Position numbers and translations under genes: made by a program. Below, in pieces: positions 1 through 11,005 of a DNA stretch of 64,000 nt (positions are counted from its first letter, which is position 1; the number at the start of each line of letters is the position of its first letter). The stretch is from Allolobophora icterica (Eukaryota > Annelida > Clitellata > Crassiclitellata > Lumbricidae). The DNA lies in NCBI GenBank assembly GCA_963556255.1, contig OY744604.1, positions 75,325,736 to 75,389,735 on the forward strand, in the 5' to 3' direction. The notes beneath the pieces were generated by a model. The model saw only the letters and a program-made list of their open reading frames with translations, made no database searches and was not told the DNA's origin.

Positions 1-2668
1 CCGTCTCGACGATATCACTTGTTGGTCCTGGGTATGCCAAAGCCATTAGCCTTCGTACTTCCTGCACTACACTACTCAGCGTTTCTCCGTGAGCCTGCCG
101 GTAAGTGCGAAGTTTCATCCGATATAGGCTAGTTTGGTCATCAGACCCGTACCGGGCCTTAAGCCGCTCAACAAGTTCTCGCCAAGACACGTCCCTCTGT
201 GCACCCATGTCCCACAACAGCTGCGAAGCGGGACCCGTTAGGGCACACATTAACTGGTCTGCTTTTTCCTGATCACTCCACCGGTTGCACCGTGCACAAA
301 CTTCGAACTTTGCTAGAAAGGCTGCGATCGCTGACTTGCCGTCGTACTTCTCTAGCTTGATTCGTATACCGCGATCCGATCGGTCTTCGCCTCTTGTCCG
401 TGTAACAAGTGATCTTCCGACACTCTTCTTGGGATTTCCTCTCCGGTTGTCCTCATCGTTACTCCTGGAATCGTTTTCCTCGTCTGTCCTCACCACTGAC
501 CAGTGCCGACTCTGTCCCCTCAGAGTACCCAACGTCTTCCCTGTACGCCACTTAGAATACATCGTAGTCATCTCTCGGTCGCCTGACGTTGCACTGTCTT
601 CATCAGAGATGTACTCAGCCTGTCTCTGACCTTTTCTACGAGGCTCACCACCTGCGTAGTCTTTGGACTCCGATCGTTTATATTTATTGCGAGAGCTCTG
701 AGAGTTTCCGTTGACGAACGTAACTCTTCTGTCTTCTTCGCGAATATCTCTTTTTCCTGACTCTGGCGGTCTGTCAGATTCGTCGTACCTAAGACAATTA
801 CGACTTCTCGAATCTGGTTTGTGCCCTTTAGAGTACCGCTCGTGGGTCTCATCCCAGGTCAAATGATCTCTGTCTCTTCCCATGTTCGATTCTCTCTCGG
901 TTTCTCTATCAAGTGCCTGTTTTAAACCGCGTCTCTCGTACTCTGGTAGACGTTCCTTACCATACGTCTCCCTTTCAGTTTTCTCATAACTCTCGTGTCT
1001 TCCTCGTTGGCGGAGGTTTTTCCTGTCAAAGACTCCGGTTCTCATGGCCTCTTCTGGACCAACACTATCGGTGTCTGAATCCGAAGAACTCACTGACGAA
1101 CGTAATTTCGCCTCAACTCTTCCTCTTGTCAACAGGCGTTGTCGACTCGATTGCCTTGCCGTTTTTCCGTGTGACTCTCTCCCGCTGTCCTCGGGAAGAT
1201 AGCGGCTACGTAACTTTTCCGAAGTTTCCGAAAGCGAAACTTCCTCGCGTGTCTCTGTGTTACCTCGGCTCCGTGCCGGCTCTTCGATCTGCAGCTTCCC
1301 TCGGCGATCCATCTGGTAACCTGGGCCCGTAGGTTTCCCCGATGTCTCGCGTCGGTAAGACTTCGCATGCTGAGCAGCAGGAACAGACAGTTCTTCAAGT
1401 TTCGAACTCATCATTGCCACACTCTGTCGCAGGTAAGACATCTCCGCTTGCCAATCTACCTCATCGGTCACAGGTCTTGGGCGACCTTCTTCCATGTTGG
1501 TAAACGGTACTCGATTGCCTTCGTTTCGCTGATGCGCCACGATGTCACCACTCGTTTTCTGCACTACGGCGTCACCCCGCGGTTTCAGGCCTGTCTCAAT
1601 GTCTCTTGGCCTATCACAAGCCTGTCTCGACTGTACAGGTTGCCTGCCCCGTACGATACTAGGTACTTGAACCTGCACAAGGTTCCCCGATCTATTGTCG
1701 AACGTTCTCTCATGTATTATACGCGGAACTCTATTGTCGTCGAGTGGTTTGGACCTGTCAAACCTACTCTCACCAACGGTCTCTCGCCAGTGTGTGAATG
1801 TCTCGTTATTCACATCGTTCCGTACTACCTCAGTAGTCTTTGGAACGGTTATCAACCATCCGTTATCCTCATGGAAACCTCTTTCACGCCCACTGCGGGT
1901 TCCAGCTTCCGTTTCAAATGCACTGGTTTCGTCAGGTGCACCCGTTTCATCAAGCAACCTTCGTTTGCTTTTCCGTTTACGTAACTTTGGACGCGCGCCT
2001 CCGTGCTCACTATGGGGCACTTCATCCGACTCGTCCTCGGTATCTTCCTGACCTTGCCTGGTTCTGTGACAAGAAAACGTTAGAACCCCACTTCTGGTAC
2101 CAGTTTGTGACGTTCGTCGCTCGAGATCAACTAACCCTTCATCAGACGTGGTACCAATTTGTGTCGGTCTTACCCGAGACGCTGCTTCGTCGTCGGGCTG
2201 GGTTCGGCTCCAGCCAACTGACCTTCTGGAGTCGCCCGGGTCACTATCCTGTCTACTTCTGCTGTAGACGAGCGGTTCCCTGTCTCCGCTCTCAGTGCCC
2301 ATTTCTCCAAGAGGAGGTCCCGAGGGTATCGCTTGTTTGCGAACCGTGTCGCTGTCAAGCTCCATCTCACTTTCGGACTCTGCCACTGCCGCGGTCGCCG
2401 GGTGGGCAACGTCCTCGTCCTCAGGATGGCCGTCCTTTAGAACAGGGTTCGCTCTCTTGCCGGCAGGAGTCCTCAGCTTCCTGTGAGATCTCTTTGTCAA
2501 AGACTTCCTCTTTTTCTCCGCCTTAACCGAACCCTCACGTACCATTCTGCATCTCATGACTCTCGAGTTATCGTCAATAGGGGAAAACTCTGAACGTTCT
2601 CTTGTCCGAGAGGACAAGGTGTACATCTGACGAGTTGTCACGTCGTGCCGTCTCAAACACGCGAACAT
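1..2668 (-). CDS. Gag polyprotein of a Ty3/gypsy-like LTR retrotransposon (partial, 3' end off the left edge)
   Basis: Structural Gag protein, which would form the retrotransposon particle around its RNA. The frame is open from a TAA at about 2698 to base 1; the first ATG is at 2668, giving at least 889 codons with no stop. Residues 1 to about 740 are low in hydrophobics and rich in R, E, S, D and G, probably disordered. From about residue 770 comes a recognisable Ty3 capsid segment: a KYDG motif, then FLAKFEVCARCNRW, LTGPASQLLW, and RLKARYG near the edge, matching the usual Gag pattern of metazoan Ty3 elements (family knowledge). Zinc knuckle, protease and pol would lie left of the window. 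The long N-terminal extension is unusual. The missing stop suggests a fairly young copy. Because it runs to the edge, its end and any Gag-Pol fusion cannot be judged. Confidence 0.8.
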   Translation of the reverse strand, partial: MFACLRRHDVTTRQMYTLSSRTRERSEFSPIDDNSRVMRCRMVREGSVKAEKKRKSLTKRSHRKLRTPAGKRANPVLKDGHPEDEDVAHPATAAVAESESEMELDSDTVRKQAIPSGPPLGEMGTESGDREPLVYSRSRQDSDPGDSRRSVGWSRTQPDDEAASRVRPTQIGTTSDEGLVDLERRTSQTGTRSGVLTFSCHRTRQGQEDTEDESDEVPHSEHGGARPKLRKRKSKRRLLDETGAPDETSAFETEAGTRSGRERGFHEDNGWLITVPKTTEVVRNDVNNETFTHWRETVGESRFDRSKPLDDNRVPRIIHERTFDNRSGNLVQVQVPSIVRGRQPVQSRQACDRPRDIETGLKPRGDAVVQKTSGDIVAHQRNEGNRVPFTNMEEGRPRPVTDEVDWQAEMSYLRQSVAMMSSKLEELSVPAAQHAKSYRRETSGKPTGPGYQMDRRGKLQIEEPARSRGNTETREEVSLSETSEKLRSRYLPEDSGRESHGKTARQSSRQRLLTRGRVEAKLRSSVSSSDSDTDSVGPEEAMRTGVFDRKNLRQRGRHESYEKTERETYGKERLPEYERRGLKQALDRETERESNMGRDRDHLTWDETHERYSKGHKPDSRSRNCLRYDESDRPPESGKRDIREEDRRVTFVNGNSQSSRNKYKRSESKDYAGGEPRRKGQRQAEYISDEDSATSGDREMTTMYSKWRTGKTLGTLRGQSRHWSVVRTDEENDSRSNDEDNRRGNPKKSVGRSLVTRTRGEDRSDRGIRIKLEKYDGKSAIAAFLAKFEVCARCNRWSDQEKADQLMCALTGPASQLLWDMGAQRDVSWRELVERLKARYGSDDQTSLYRMKLRTYRQAHGETLSSVVQEVRRLMALAYPGPTSDIVET

Positions 2669-3055
2669 CTTGCGATAATATATACACGTGTAATATTAAC
2701 GCGGTATACTGGTCTCACGACACTCTCTTCTGATAGGACAGGTTCTAGGTCTAAAACCTCCCTAACCGCACGCAGAACTGTGTTCCGACCGGCGCACGAG
2801 GTGGGCCCTACTTCGCACTTCGGTCAGTTCTCGGAGCTACGTGTTTCGATCACCAAGTTATTTGCTCTGAATAACGATTGGCTTGAATACAAGATTTTCC
2901 TGACTCTATCGTTTTCCTGGTCTTACCGCACTGTAACCAGTTGTCGGGCGGTCTTTTCCCGTACTGCGGTCTCTCGGTAACAGTGTCTTTCCCAGTAACT
3001 ATTTTTAGTTACCGGGCGATGGAGCCCCTCCAACGCTCCACCGGCGTGTCAGCCA
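2669..3055 (-). other. 5' leader of the Ty3-like element
   Basis: Untranslated stretch between the proposed primer-binding site and the Gag ATG. No long reading frame with family character was seen. The Gag frame is closed by a stop about 30 bases upstream of the chosen ATG. Confidence 0.5.
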
Positions 3056-3073
3056 TCCAAGTGTCACAATCCA
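3056..3073 (-). promoter_or_regulatory. Candidate primer-binding site of the Ty3-like element
   Basis: On the minus strand the LTR ends GGCGTTACA, then two T, then TGGATTGTGACACTTGG. A TGG start two bases after the LTR is the expected position for a tRNA 3'-end primer site. The tRNA was not identified. Confidence 0.4.
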
Positions 3074-3075
3074 AA

Positions 3076-4130
3076 TGTAACGCCGACCCCGTAAGGTTAC
3101 CAGAATGTCCTGAATTTTGTTCCCAAGAATTTCCGAATTTTGGTTCCCTAACGAAGGTCACGCTTACTCCTACAGGTAACCGGACAAGCTCCGATCGCGG
3201 AGTTCTTCAAAACCCAAGAGGGAATTTCCTGCCTGTCGCCAAATTTACCCTTATTATCGTTTTTGTACTAAATCGGGTTTTTCAGGTATCCCGACGGTCA
3301 CTTCACCGAGTGCCGAAGTCGCGTAAAACTCTCCCAGCCGAGGACGCCGAAGTCGCGTAAAATCCTCCCGGCCGAGTACGCCGAAAGTGCGTAGAACTTC
3401 CCTTGTGTCGAGTACGCCGAAATCGCGTAAAACTCTTCTCAGTGTATAAAACCAAACACTGTCGGATCTTGGAGTTCTTCGAACTCCAAGAGGGATTTCC
3501 TTGCCCGACGCCAAATTTACTCTTGGTTTCAAGGATTTCAGAATTCCAGAAAATGGCTACCTTAAGAAGGTCACCTCTACTCCCATGGGTTACCGGACAA
3601 GCTCCGATCGCGGAGTTCTTCAAAACCCAGGAGGGACTTTCCTGCCCGTCGCCAAATTCACCCTGGTTTTCGATCTCACACTGAATTGGTTTTCCTGTGT
3701 ATCAACGGTATCCTTCCCCGAGTATTACTCAGCCGTAGATTTCCCACGATCGGGACCTAGACCGCTTCGCGATCAACGGAGGGATCCAACCCGCTGGATC
3801 GGCGCTGTCGGCCCGTCTCCCAACAGTGAACTTCTTTAGCTGTACTCGGGATCGCCTGATTATATTATTCGGACGCCCCTTTCGTCCGTAAATATATTTG
3901 TACTAACCGGAAACTCGAACTCTGACTCGGTCGTAACCAAAATCACTCGCCTACCACACTGAGTGCAGTATATTTTAATCGGTAACTGAATCGCTAACCA
4001 ACAACGCTGTTTCACAGTATTGCTATGTATGAAGAGTCGAACCAACTCTTCACGTATAAAGCAGCACACCGTGAGGCAGGCTCTATGCATCCCGAATTAA
4101 CGCGTCTGCTCGCTATGCGCTGGCTTTACA
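3076..4130 (-). mobile_element. Proposed 5' LTR of the Ty3-like element
   Basis: Minus-strand LTR start TGTAAAGCC and end GGCGTTACA form near-perfect short inverted ends (TGTAAxGCC), as expected for a Ty3 LTR. It sits directly upstream of the PBS and Gag. Inside it a segment containing ACCGGACAAGCTCCGATCGC is present twice (about 3140-3260 and 3540-3665), so the LTR has grown by internal duplication. The partner LTR is outside the window, so the borders and target duplication cannot be confirmed. Confidence 0.5.
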
Positions 4131-4456
4131 CCTTCGATCGGGCTTCCCTATCACGGTCGTTGCCGGACCGTCGCCTATTGAAATTAAATAAAAATTAAAT
4201 GATCGATGCTGGGTCTTCGCATGAAAAATTAAGAGAAACGATGCTGTTCCCTTCGCATGTAAACTGAAGGAAAACGATGCTATTCGCATAAAATAAATCT
4301 TCCCACTTACGCACTGTGGCCTTGACCGCCACAGCAATATAGGAAAATATAAAAACTAGGTAATTCTCAATTTTAAACTATACAATGCTTGTGTATTGCA
4401 GCTATTGAACGTACTGCCATAAATTATAAGCAAATTGTCATAATTTGTCAACGTAC
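4131..4456. other. Spacer between LTR and Ig exon, with short repeats
   Basis: Contains three imperfect copies of a CGATGCTG...TTCGCATG motif (4203-4292). No gene seen. It is intron or flank of the minus-strand Ig gene next to the retrotransposon. Confidence 0.4.
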
Positions 4457-4762
4457 TTGGTATGCACAAAAAGTTGTAATCCGGAATATTTGGAGCACTG
4501 CTGCTTGGACGTGTTTCGTTGGAAAAGAATGTCCTGCAGTGATATTCTGCGTAGACATCAGTGCTATTAGTGGTTACTTGCATCGTCAAAGTTACTTTAT
4601 TTAAAGTGATGTTGAGATGTCCATCCATCTTCATTTTGTCTTTTATGCGTATCCATTCCAGTGTTGGTGGCCAGAATCCATTGTATCCTACACTGCAGTA
4701 CAGCCCTGCACGAGTTGGCATATCTTTAGGTACAAGTGTCACGTTGCAGATAGGCTCGGCGT
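4457..4762 (-). CDS. Gene A exon 3: second Ig-like domain
   Basis: 306 bases, phase 1 at both ends. The acceptor follows TTTATTTTGCAAAG; the donor is GTACGT after a codon for Pro. Encodes CNVTLVP, a Cys in GLYCSVGY, Trp in TLEWIRIK, and the closing Cys in AEYHCRTFF, with NIT and NST glycosylation sites. The last residues (CIP, with the first base of a Ser codon) correspond to the IVP/S end of gene B exon 2. Confidence 0.7.
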
Positions 4763-7448
4763 CTTTGCAAAATAAAATAAACTGGGAATTAATGACAGGT
4801 TTTTAGATTAATTAGCTCATACGGACTGTCTCGGTAATACAATTCACGGGTAATTCACGGGTATTTGCTTAAATGACCCCATATATAGCCCAAAAACCTA
4901 AACCTCAACGTTGATTAGAGTCAGTACGTTCACGGGGTCGTTAAAGTATACGAAGCCTTCATCGGAAGAACGACTAGACTCCATTTTAAGGATTTTAAGA
5001 TATCCAAAAACAAACTTCGAAAGGCTACCAATAATTTATTTAAGATATCAACACTGAAATCGTGTGACTCTGGTTGTTTTTTTTTCATGGAAGAAACACT
5101 GAACCCCTAGGACTCTAGTTGCTTTTACATGAACGCTACATTTTGTTCTCATTGTAACTCTGAACTAATGTGTGTTTTCCGAAAACACACTTATAAATAC
5201 ACGCTCTATAGCATTAAGTATCACAGGATACAGTTAACTTAAAAATGTAAAAATGGACTCTAGTGGTTCTTTCGATGACGGCTTCGCCCGATGACCCCCC
5301 AGCAACACCCAACCTATACAATGTTGTTCTTTTTTAGACCTGTTCGTTTTTCGATATTGCATACAGTCACACTTTTCAGTTTTAGCGTAACAGAGCTTAT
5401 TGAATTGTATTTATTAAAGTTTGCCTTACAGAGATAATGCAAAGTAAAATAAATTGTTAAGATGAAAGTATATATAGTAGCATGTTTGCGAGTAGTGTCA
5501 AAATGCACTTAACAGTCTTAACTTCTCGGCCCGAAAATACTAAAATATATCATCATAACTACCACAACTTATTTAATTGCAGAGAATATTGTGAAAAGTA
5601 GGCCTATAAGTCCATAAACAAGCAATTCACTAATCTGCTTTCTCTTACGAATAGATTGATTTTGTTACAATATAGACACTACATCACTTGAAAAACAAGT
5701 TGACGATGGCGACTATCTCAGACAATGATAATGTAGCTTAATTCTTTATTTAACACCGACTTTGTATCTAACGCTATAGGCCTATGGGAATCGTCCACCG
5801 CATAACTCTACATTAACAAATATGACTCATGTGAAATACGATATGATTTGAAATAGGATACGCATGATTCGTAATTTTGATTTCATTTTTTTTTACGAAT
5901 TGTGGTAGATAAAATGTCACTTTTCTTGATGCTGGTCAGAAACAGGAATGCAGACTACCCCATCCTGGTAGACCTAGATGATCAATTTGCTCATCCATGC
6001 AAAAGTCTTACGCAGCTTTCAGAAATTAGCTTCTCTCCTGTGCAAGAATAGGAACCAATCTGGTTCCGTTTCAAGGCATTACTTTAATAAGAGAAATTAA
6101 CCCTATTAGTAATTGCGTATGCAACATAGGGCCTATTTTATATTTCATATTTCTCTGAGCTTCCAATTTACTCTGAATCAAATATGTTGCTATTGACAAA
6201 CATCTTAAATAAGTCTAACCGTATATTTTAAAATTTTACGGATCATTACTACATCAAAAATGAGCTTATAGATTGATTCGCTTCGAAACTAGACGTGTTG
6301 AGGGGCATCTTCATGCACGACGCTGGCGTATGAAACTCTTTGTCAACCCTTCTTTCATAAATGTGCTTTTGAACAGGTCTTGCGCTCATGACTCTGTGTC
6401 AAATGCCGTTGTCGGATATGGAATTATCGAATACGGTTAATAAGCTTTTAAAAGGTAATTTGCCTTACATTATTGCAACATAAAAAATCATTTGGCTTTC
6501 CTGAAACGAATTATCTTCTTATTTCCAGAGTAGATAGTGTTGTCTCTGAACCTCTTTTGAATGGCCAATAGGAAATCGAAATGCATTTTTCTACAGGGAC
6601 TACAATTTTCTACTAAACATTTCCTTGACGAGAACATCGATTGATGTCTGGGACACTATGATGACGGCACTATAAACCTAAATGGCTAGATTCGATTTGG
6701 CAGTCAAGAAGGAACCTAAAACATCTTAACAAACATTTTTTCAATATTGCGATTTTTATACATTATTGAGACAGAACACTCACGCTTTTAGAGTTAAATG
6801 CAGGCACTATAAAAGAGGCGTATTATAGCTCTTAAATAAGTTGTTTAAAATATGCTACTAACCAAGAACCGTTAGCTGTGCATCGAATTCATTTTCTGCT
6901 GCTTTACACTGTAATAATCCTGCGTTTTCAAAACGTGTGGCATTAGTTTCCAAAGTCTGTCCGGGTATTTCGCCAGTCGCAAAAAAATTTGAGAATTCCG
7001 GTGATATAACGCTACCGCCGATGTTAATTTTGCCAGCAGCATTATCCATCTTGTTCCCTGTATGGTACCAATGGATTCTGCCTTGTGGATTGGATATGCA
7101 CGATATTGTCATCTTACTTCCAACGACCGCTGCCATATTTCTGAGCCTTGGTGAAAACGACGCTTCGCCTAAAATGTTGAATTAAAACAGTTAATACAAA
7201 ACTTTATCTGAGAAGTTAAGTTCTTGCAGGCTAGCGGTTTTTTCAATCATTTTAGAAATCATTAAGCTAATAAATCAGCATGACGCGGTTAAGCAGCAGC
7301 AAAGTTTTGGTCACTACTTAGCAGGCCTACCTTCATACGACAATGCGTAAACAAGTTAAACGTAAAGATAAAAACGTATACCATATTTAAAAGTCATCAC
7401 TAAGAGAAGTAAACCAATCGAAATAAACTTCCATGCTTTAGGTAACAT
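4457..7448 (-). CDS. Immunoglobulin-superfamily receptor-like gene A (5' part: leader, V-like Ig, second Ig)
   Basis: Three exons join in frame with phase-1 introns: leader 7448-7382, Ig domain 7168-6863, Ig domain 4762-4457. The predicted start is a signal peptide (MLPKAWKF, then a hydrophobic ISIGLLLLVM core). The first Ig has the Cys-Trp-Cys pattern TISC, IHWY, LLQC; the second has YCSVG, LEWI, YHC. All splice sites are GT-AG. The last donor, at 4456, expects a further phase-1 exon, probably a membrane or tail exon, but 1-4130 is a Ty3 element, so the 3' part is either beyond the window or destroyed. Domain order and exon ends match gene B on the plus strand, so the two are probably divergent paralogs. 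The role as a surface or secreted recognition molecule is inferred from architecture only. Confidence 0.7.
4763..6862. other. Intron of gene A, no gene recognised
   Basis: About 2.1 kb, AT-rich. Contains short direct repeats (GGTAATTCACGG twice near 4840) and two AGGCCTA motifs. No coding segment or transposon end could be supported. Confidence 0.4.
6863..7168 (-). CDS. Gene A exon 2: V-like Ig domain
   Basis: 306 bases, phase 1-1. Acceptor TTCAACATTTTAG, donor GTTAGT (weaker than consensus). Motifs: KMTISC, then Trp in RIHWYHT, and a closing Cys in AGLLQCKAA preceded by RFEN, close to the DxGxYxC consensus but with Leu for Tyr. Ends AQLTVLG, like the AELIVFG end of gene B exon 1. Confidence 0.75.
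7382..7448 (-). CDS. Gene A exon 1: signal peptide
   Basis: 67 coding bases: ATG at 7448, 22 codons and one base, then donor GTATAC. A Lys-containing start is followed by a hydrophobic core SIGLLLLVM, typical of a secretory leader. The phase-1 donor matches the phase of the V-like exon, and the joined codon reads Gly. The ATG was chosen because it gives the leader; the frame is open further upstream. Confidence 0.65.
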
Positions 7449-8378
7449 TTCTACGCGTCGCTCAGTGCAACTACAACGGCCCGTTCTAAATCGACGGACG
7501 ATGCAGGACCAGATATTGAAGCACATAAGCGAAGCACACTTAATTAGGCCTACATGACCCACTTTCGGTTTTACGTCGCCAGATGAACGTTATTATTTCT
7601 CAAGGTTCTCAAACCTGGTTCTGAAACATTTTTAGTAAAGAAATAAGCATCATGCAGTTTAGACAAATCTTCCTATTTGTAAAGAGGCTTGCGTTACACT
7701 CCAATAAGAGGTTCACATTTTCATTGCAGGTTTTTCTGATTTGTAGGCCTATGTCTCTCTAATATAGCCCCTGTTTAGATGTAACTTTTATTGTGTTGAG
7801 TTGTACAGTTTGAAATGAATACATTGAGGGGTTTGCGGCCAGTGCAGTGGTTTCGTGATGACATGGGTGTCCGGGTACAGTTCCGACAAGTGAATTTCAG
7901 ATGAGTTGGAAACCTTTAAGTGGTTTCAAGTTTTCATGAGAAAGGTCTTTAAAGTGGTGTCGATAGGCTACCACGTAAAGGTTTATTACGACCAATCGAC
8001 CCATCGAAAGCCTATCCTGTGTACACCCGCTGGCTTAATGACGTCCTAAAGACTGTGATAGTGAGGCAGACCACTTCGTCACGTGTGTATTCCTTTTTCA
8101 TCCTTTATGCAACTCGATCCATGATCTTTAAACCTAGTGTATCTGTGAACCCTAGATGAGAATCTGATCTGTCGGTTTGGCTCTGTTTGTGTCCGGGAGC
8201 TCACCACTAGTGAATCTTCTAGTTATACGAGCACCGCTGGCTAATTTATGGATTGTCTTTTTAATTACTGTTAGCATTGTTTGGGTTAGGGTAGAGACCG
8301 TAGAGATTACCTCTGATCTAGGGCCTACTTCTCTTGAATTTGCGCTTATACATGTCTAATTACAATTATAAATACAAA
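7449..8378. other. Region upstream of gene A, no gene recognised
   Basis: Would hold promoter and 5' UTR of gene A. No convincing core promoter element, coding segment or transposon end was identified. Confidence 0.35.
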
Positions 8379-8520
8379 TACCATCACAATATATAAACAC
8401 ATTCATGCATATATCCATGCACGCAGGCATCCATACGGTACATTCATATATACACACATGCATACATACATGACATGCATACAAACACACACATGCATGC
8501 ATACATGCATACATACATAT
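8379..8520. repeat. Microsatellite rich in CATACA/ACATGC
   Basis: Imperfect tandem of ACAT, CATA and CATGCATA units. Confidence 0.8.
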
Positions 8521-8721
8521 GTACGGCGTAGGCCGGCTGGTTAACCAAGCAGAAATCCCAATACGTACAGCAGTTCATAAATATTCATACATTTATTCTC
8601 AATGCCACTGGTTGAGAATAAATTATTAAATTTCTGCAATGAAAATATCCAGTTCCAACTCGAAAGTAGGCCTATAGCTCTTTAGTTGCACAAATATCCA
8701 GCTTCCACTAGCAGGTATAGC

Positions 8722-9255
8722 CAGTGATGGGCACTAAACTAATTTTTTTAGTTAAACTAAAACTATTTTCCAACTAAATAAAAATAGTTTAACTAAAGTT
8801 GGCAACTGATTTTGGAAATTAGTTAACTAAACTAAAAAAAGTAGTTAAACTTTTTCCAACTTTTTTCCAACTTTTTACGACAAACATTTTCACAATAAAA
8901 GACGTTAAGTGAACTGTCAATGACAATTTCACCTTCAAACTATGCAATGTGCACTGTTTTGGCATACAGTTACATGTGTACTGTAAGTAGTGTATGAATT
9001 TGAAAACACAGGCTGTTAATGCTAAAACCATGCAGTGTTAAATGTTTTTTGCTGACAGTGTTCAATGTTCACTGTGGAAAAATAGTTGCATATTGCTGAT
9101 TTTTTTAGTAAAACTTTTTAGTTAGCAACTAAATTTTTTTAGTTAAACTATGGTTTTAACTAAACTATTTTTTTAGTTAAACTTCTTCCTTAACTAAATT
9201 TTTTTTAGTTAAACTAAAAGTTAGCAACTTTTTAGTTAACTATTGCCCATCACTG
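8722..9255. mobile_element. hAT-type MITE with palindromic AGTTAAACTA-rich arms
   Basis: Ends CAGTGATGGGCA and TGCCCATCACTG are inverted copies. A perfect 8-bp target duplication GGTATAGC lies at 8714-8721 and 9256-9263, as expected for hAT transposons. The subterminal arms are made of repeated AGTTAAACTA/TTTTTTTAGTT words, so the element can fold on itself. No coding capacity. Confidence 0.92.
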
Positions 9256-9390
9256 GGTATAGCTTGTTAGTCCTCCCTCACTCGAATTAAATTTCTGCAA
9301 TGAAAATATCCAGCTTCCACTCGCAGATATAGCCTTTTTAGTCGCACAAAATGCATAGGCTACACTGATCCTAACCCTAAGTATTTATGA

Positions 9391-9466
9391 ACTGCTGCAC
9401 GTTTTTGGATTTATGCGAACCGGTTAGGTTAGCAGCTGCACGTTTTTGGATTTATGCGAACCGTCT
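9391..9466. repeat. Short tandem duplication
   Basis: A unit containing CTGCACGTTTTTGGATTTAT followed by GCGAACCG occurs twice with a spacing of about 45 bases. Confidence 0.8.
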
Positions 9467-9600
9467 GACCAAACCTACCAGGGTAGGCCTACAGTTCAGG
9501 TACGCCTTTATTCTCTGTCTTCCTGTTCCTCTGACTGTCGGTCTGTCGCTCTTAATATCTTTTTCTATCTGTCTATCCATCTCTCTCGGTCTCTCATTCA

Positions 9601-10043
9601 CAGTGATGGGCACTAAACAATTTTTTTAGTTAAACTAAAACTTTTTTCCAACTAAAAAAATATAGTTTAACTAAAGTTGGCAACTGATTTTGGAAATTTG
9701 TTAACTAAACTAAAAAAAAGTAGTTAAACTTTTTCCAACTTTTTCCAACTTTTACGAAACATTTTACAATAACAGACGTTAAGTGAACCGTAATCAGGGT
9801 GAGAATTGTCGGGGGGTTGGGGTTGGGGTTCAACCCCCCTAGTCTTTCTTAGGACCCCATAGCAAAGTCTTCATTGCACACCCAAACTCCACAGGAATCA
9901 AGGTCTAACCCCCCCAGTCTTTTTTCTACAATTCTCATACTGACCGTAATAATGCAGAACATCAATGACAATTTCACCTTAAGTTATGCAATGTGTACCG
10001 TTCTAGCATACAGTTACAGGCATACTGTAAGTAGTGTGTGAAT
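9601..10043. mobile_element. Second, right-truncated copy of the CAGTGATGGGCA MITE
   Basis: Starts CAGTGATGGGCACTAAAC and follows the 8722-9255 element with small changes until about 10043, where similarity stops. The right end is missing. It is split by a 148-bp insertion at 9795-9942. Confidence 0.8.
9795..9942. mobile_element. Small hAT-type MITE nested in the second MITE copy
   Basis: Ends CAGGGTGAGAATTGT and ACAATTCTCATACTG. Perfect 8-bp target duplication ACCGTAAT at 9787-9794 and 9943-9950. Removing it with one duplication restores the host MITE sequence. Confidence 0.92.
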
Positions 10044-11005
10044 CAGAATCTATTGCTTCATGTTTTTCGTGATGCGAAGCTTCAACCAAAGTTAACGTGC
10101 CGATTTTGAGCATGGTCAGCCTAGTTTAGTTGGGCAAGGGCCCACCGGGAAATTTCCCGGTTACCCTCTGGCCATACCTAATATACTGGAGTGTTAATAA
10201 AATTGTTTTTACATAATCTGGGTATTTCTTGGCCTTTTGGGGAAGAAAATCTGTCTCTTAAACATGAATAATTGCAACACTCAGGGCCGGATTAACAAAT
10301 GTGGTGTTCAGTAAAACTGTGGGGGCCCCAACGACTGTATGTTGCAGAGTGTACACAATAAATGGCGTCATTTTATAATGTGTCACATATATGGGCGGCG
10401 ATCATGGGGGGTCGAGGGGGACAAGACCCCCACCTTTAACAGTGGGGGGACACGCCATGCACGGGCCCCCCACATTTTGAAGAAACACCAAAAAAGGTCA
10501 TAACGATGATGCTGATAGTAATTGTAACAATAGCAATAAATATAATAATAATGACAATAAGCGTAATAATAATAATAACAATAACAATAATTATATAAGT
10601 TAATAATGAAAATAAAAATAACAATTTAAAATTACTAACGATGGACTTATTTCATTATGGAAGCGTGTCTCGGTAATAATTGAAGTGACGTAACAATAGG
10701 TCTTTATTCTCTAGTTTTAAACCTAATAACAATAGACTTATTCATAAAATTTTGAAGTGACGTAGGAATGACCTTAATTCTCTAAATCTAAAATTACAAA
10801 CAATAGACGTGTTTCACAACTAAAATGACGTGACAATAGGCTTTTAGGTCTGTTCTCTAAATTTAAACTTAATAACATTAATAGACTTTTTCCTAACTGA
10901 AGTGACGTAACAAAGGCCTTTATTCTCTAAATCTAAAATTATTACTTATAGACGTGTTCCATAATCGAAATGACGTAGGCCTACTTAACAAATGATAGCC
11001 TAGTC

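Noticed and set aside
6937..7185. Plus-strand open frame of 82 codons
   Set aside because: Antisense shadow of the V-like exon of gene A, which has matching splice phases and Ig residues.
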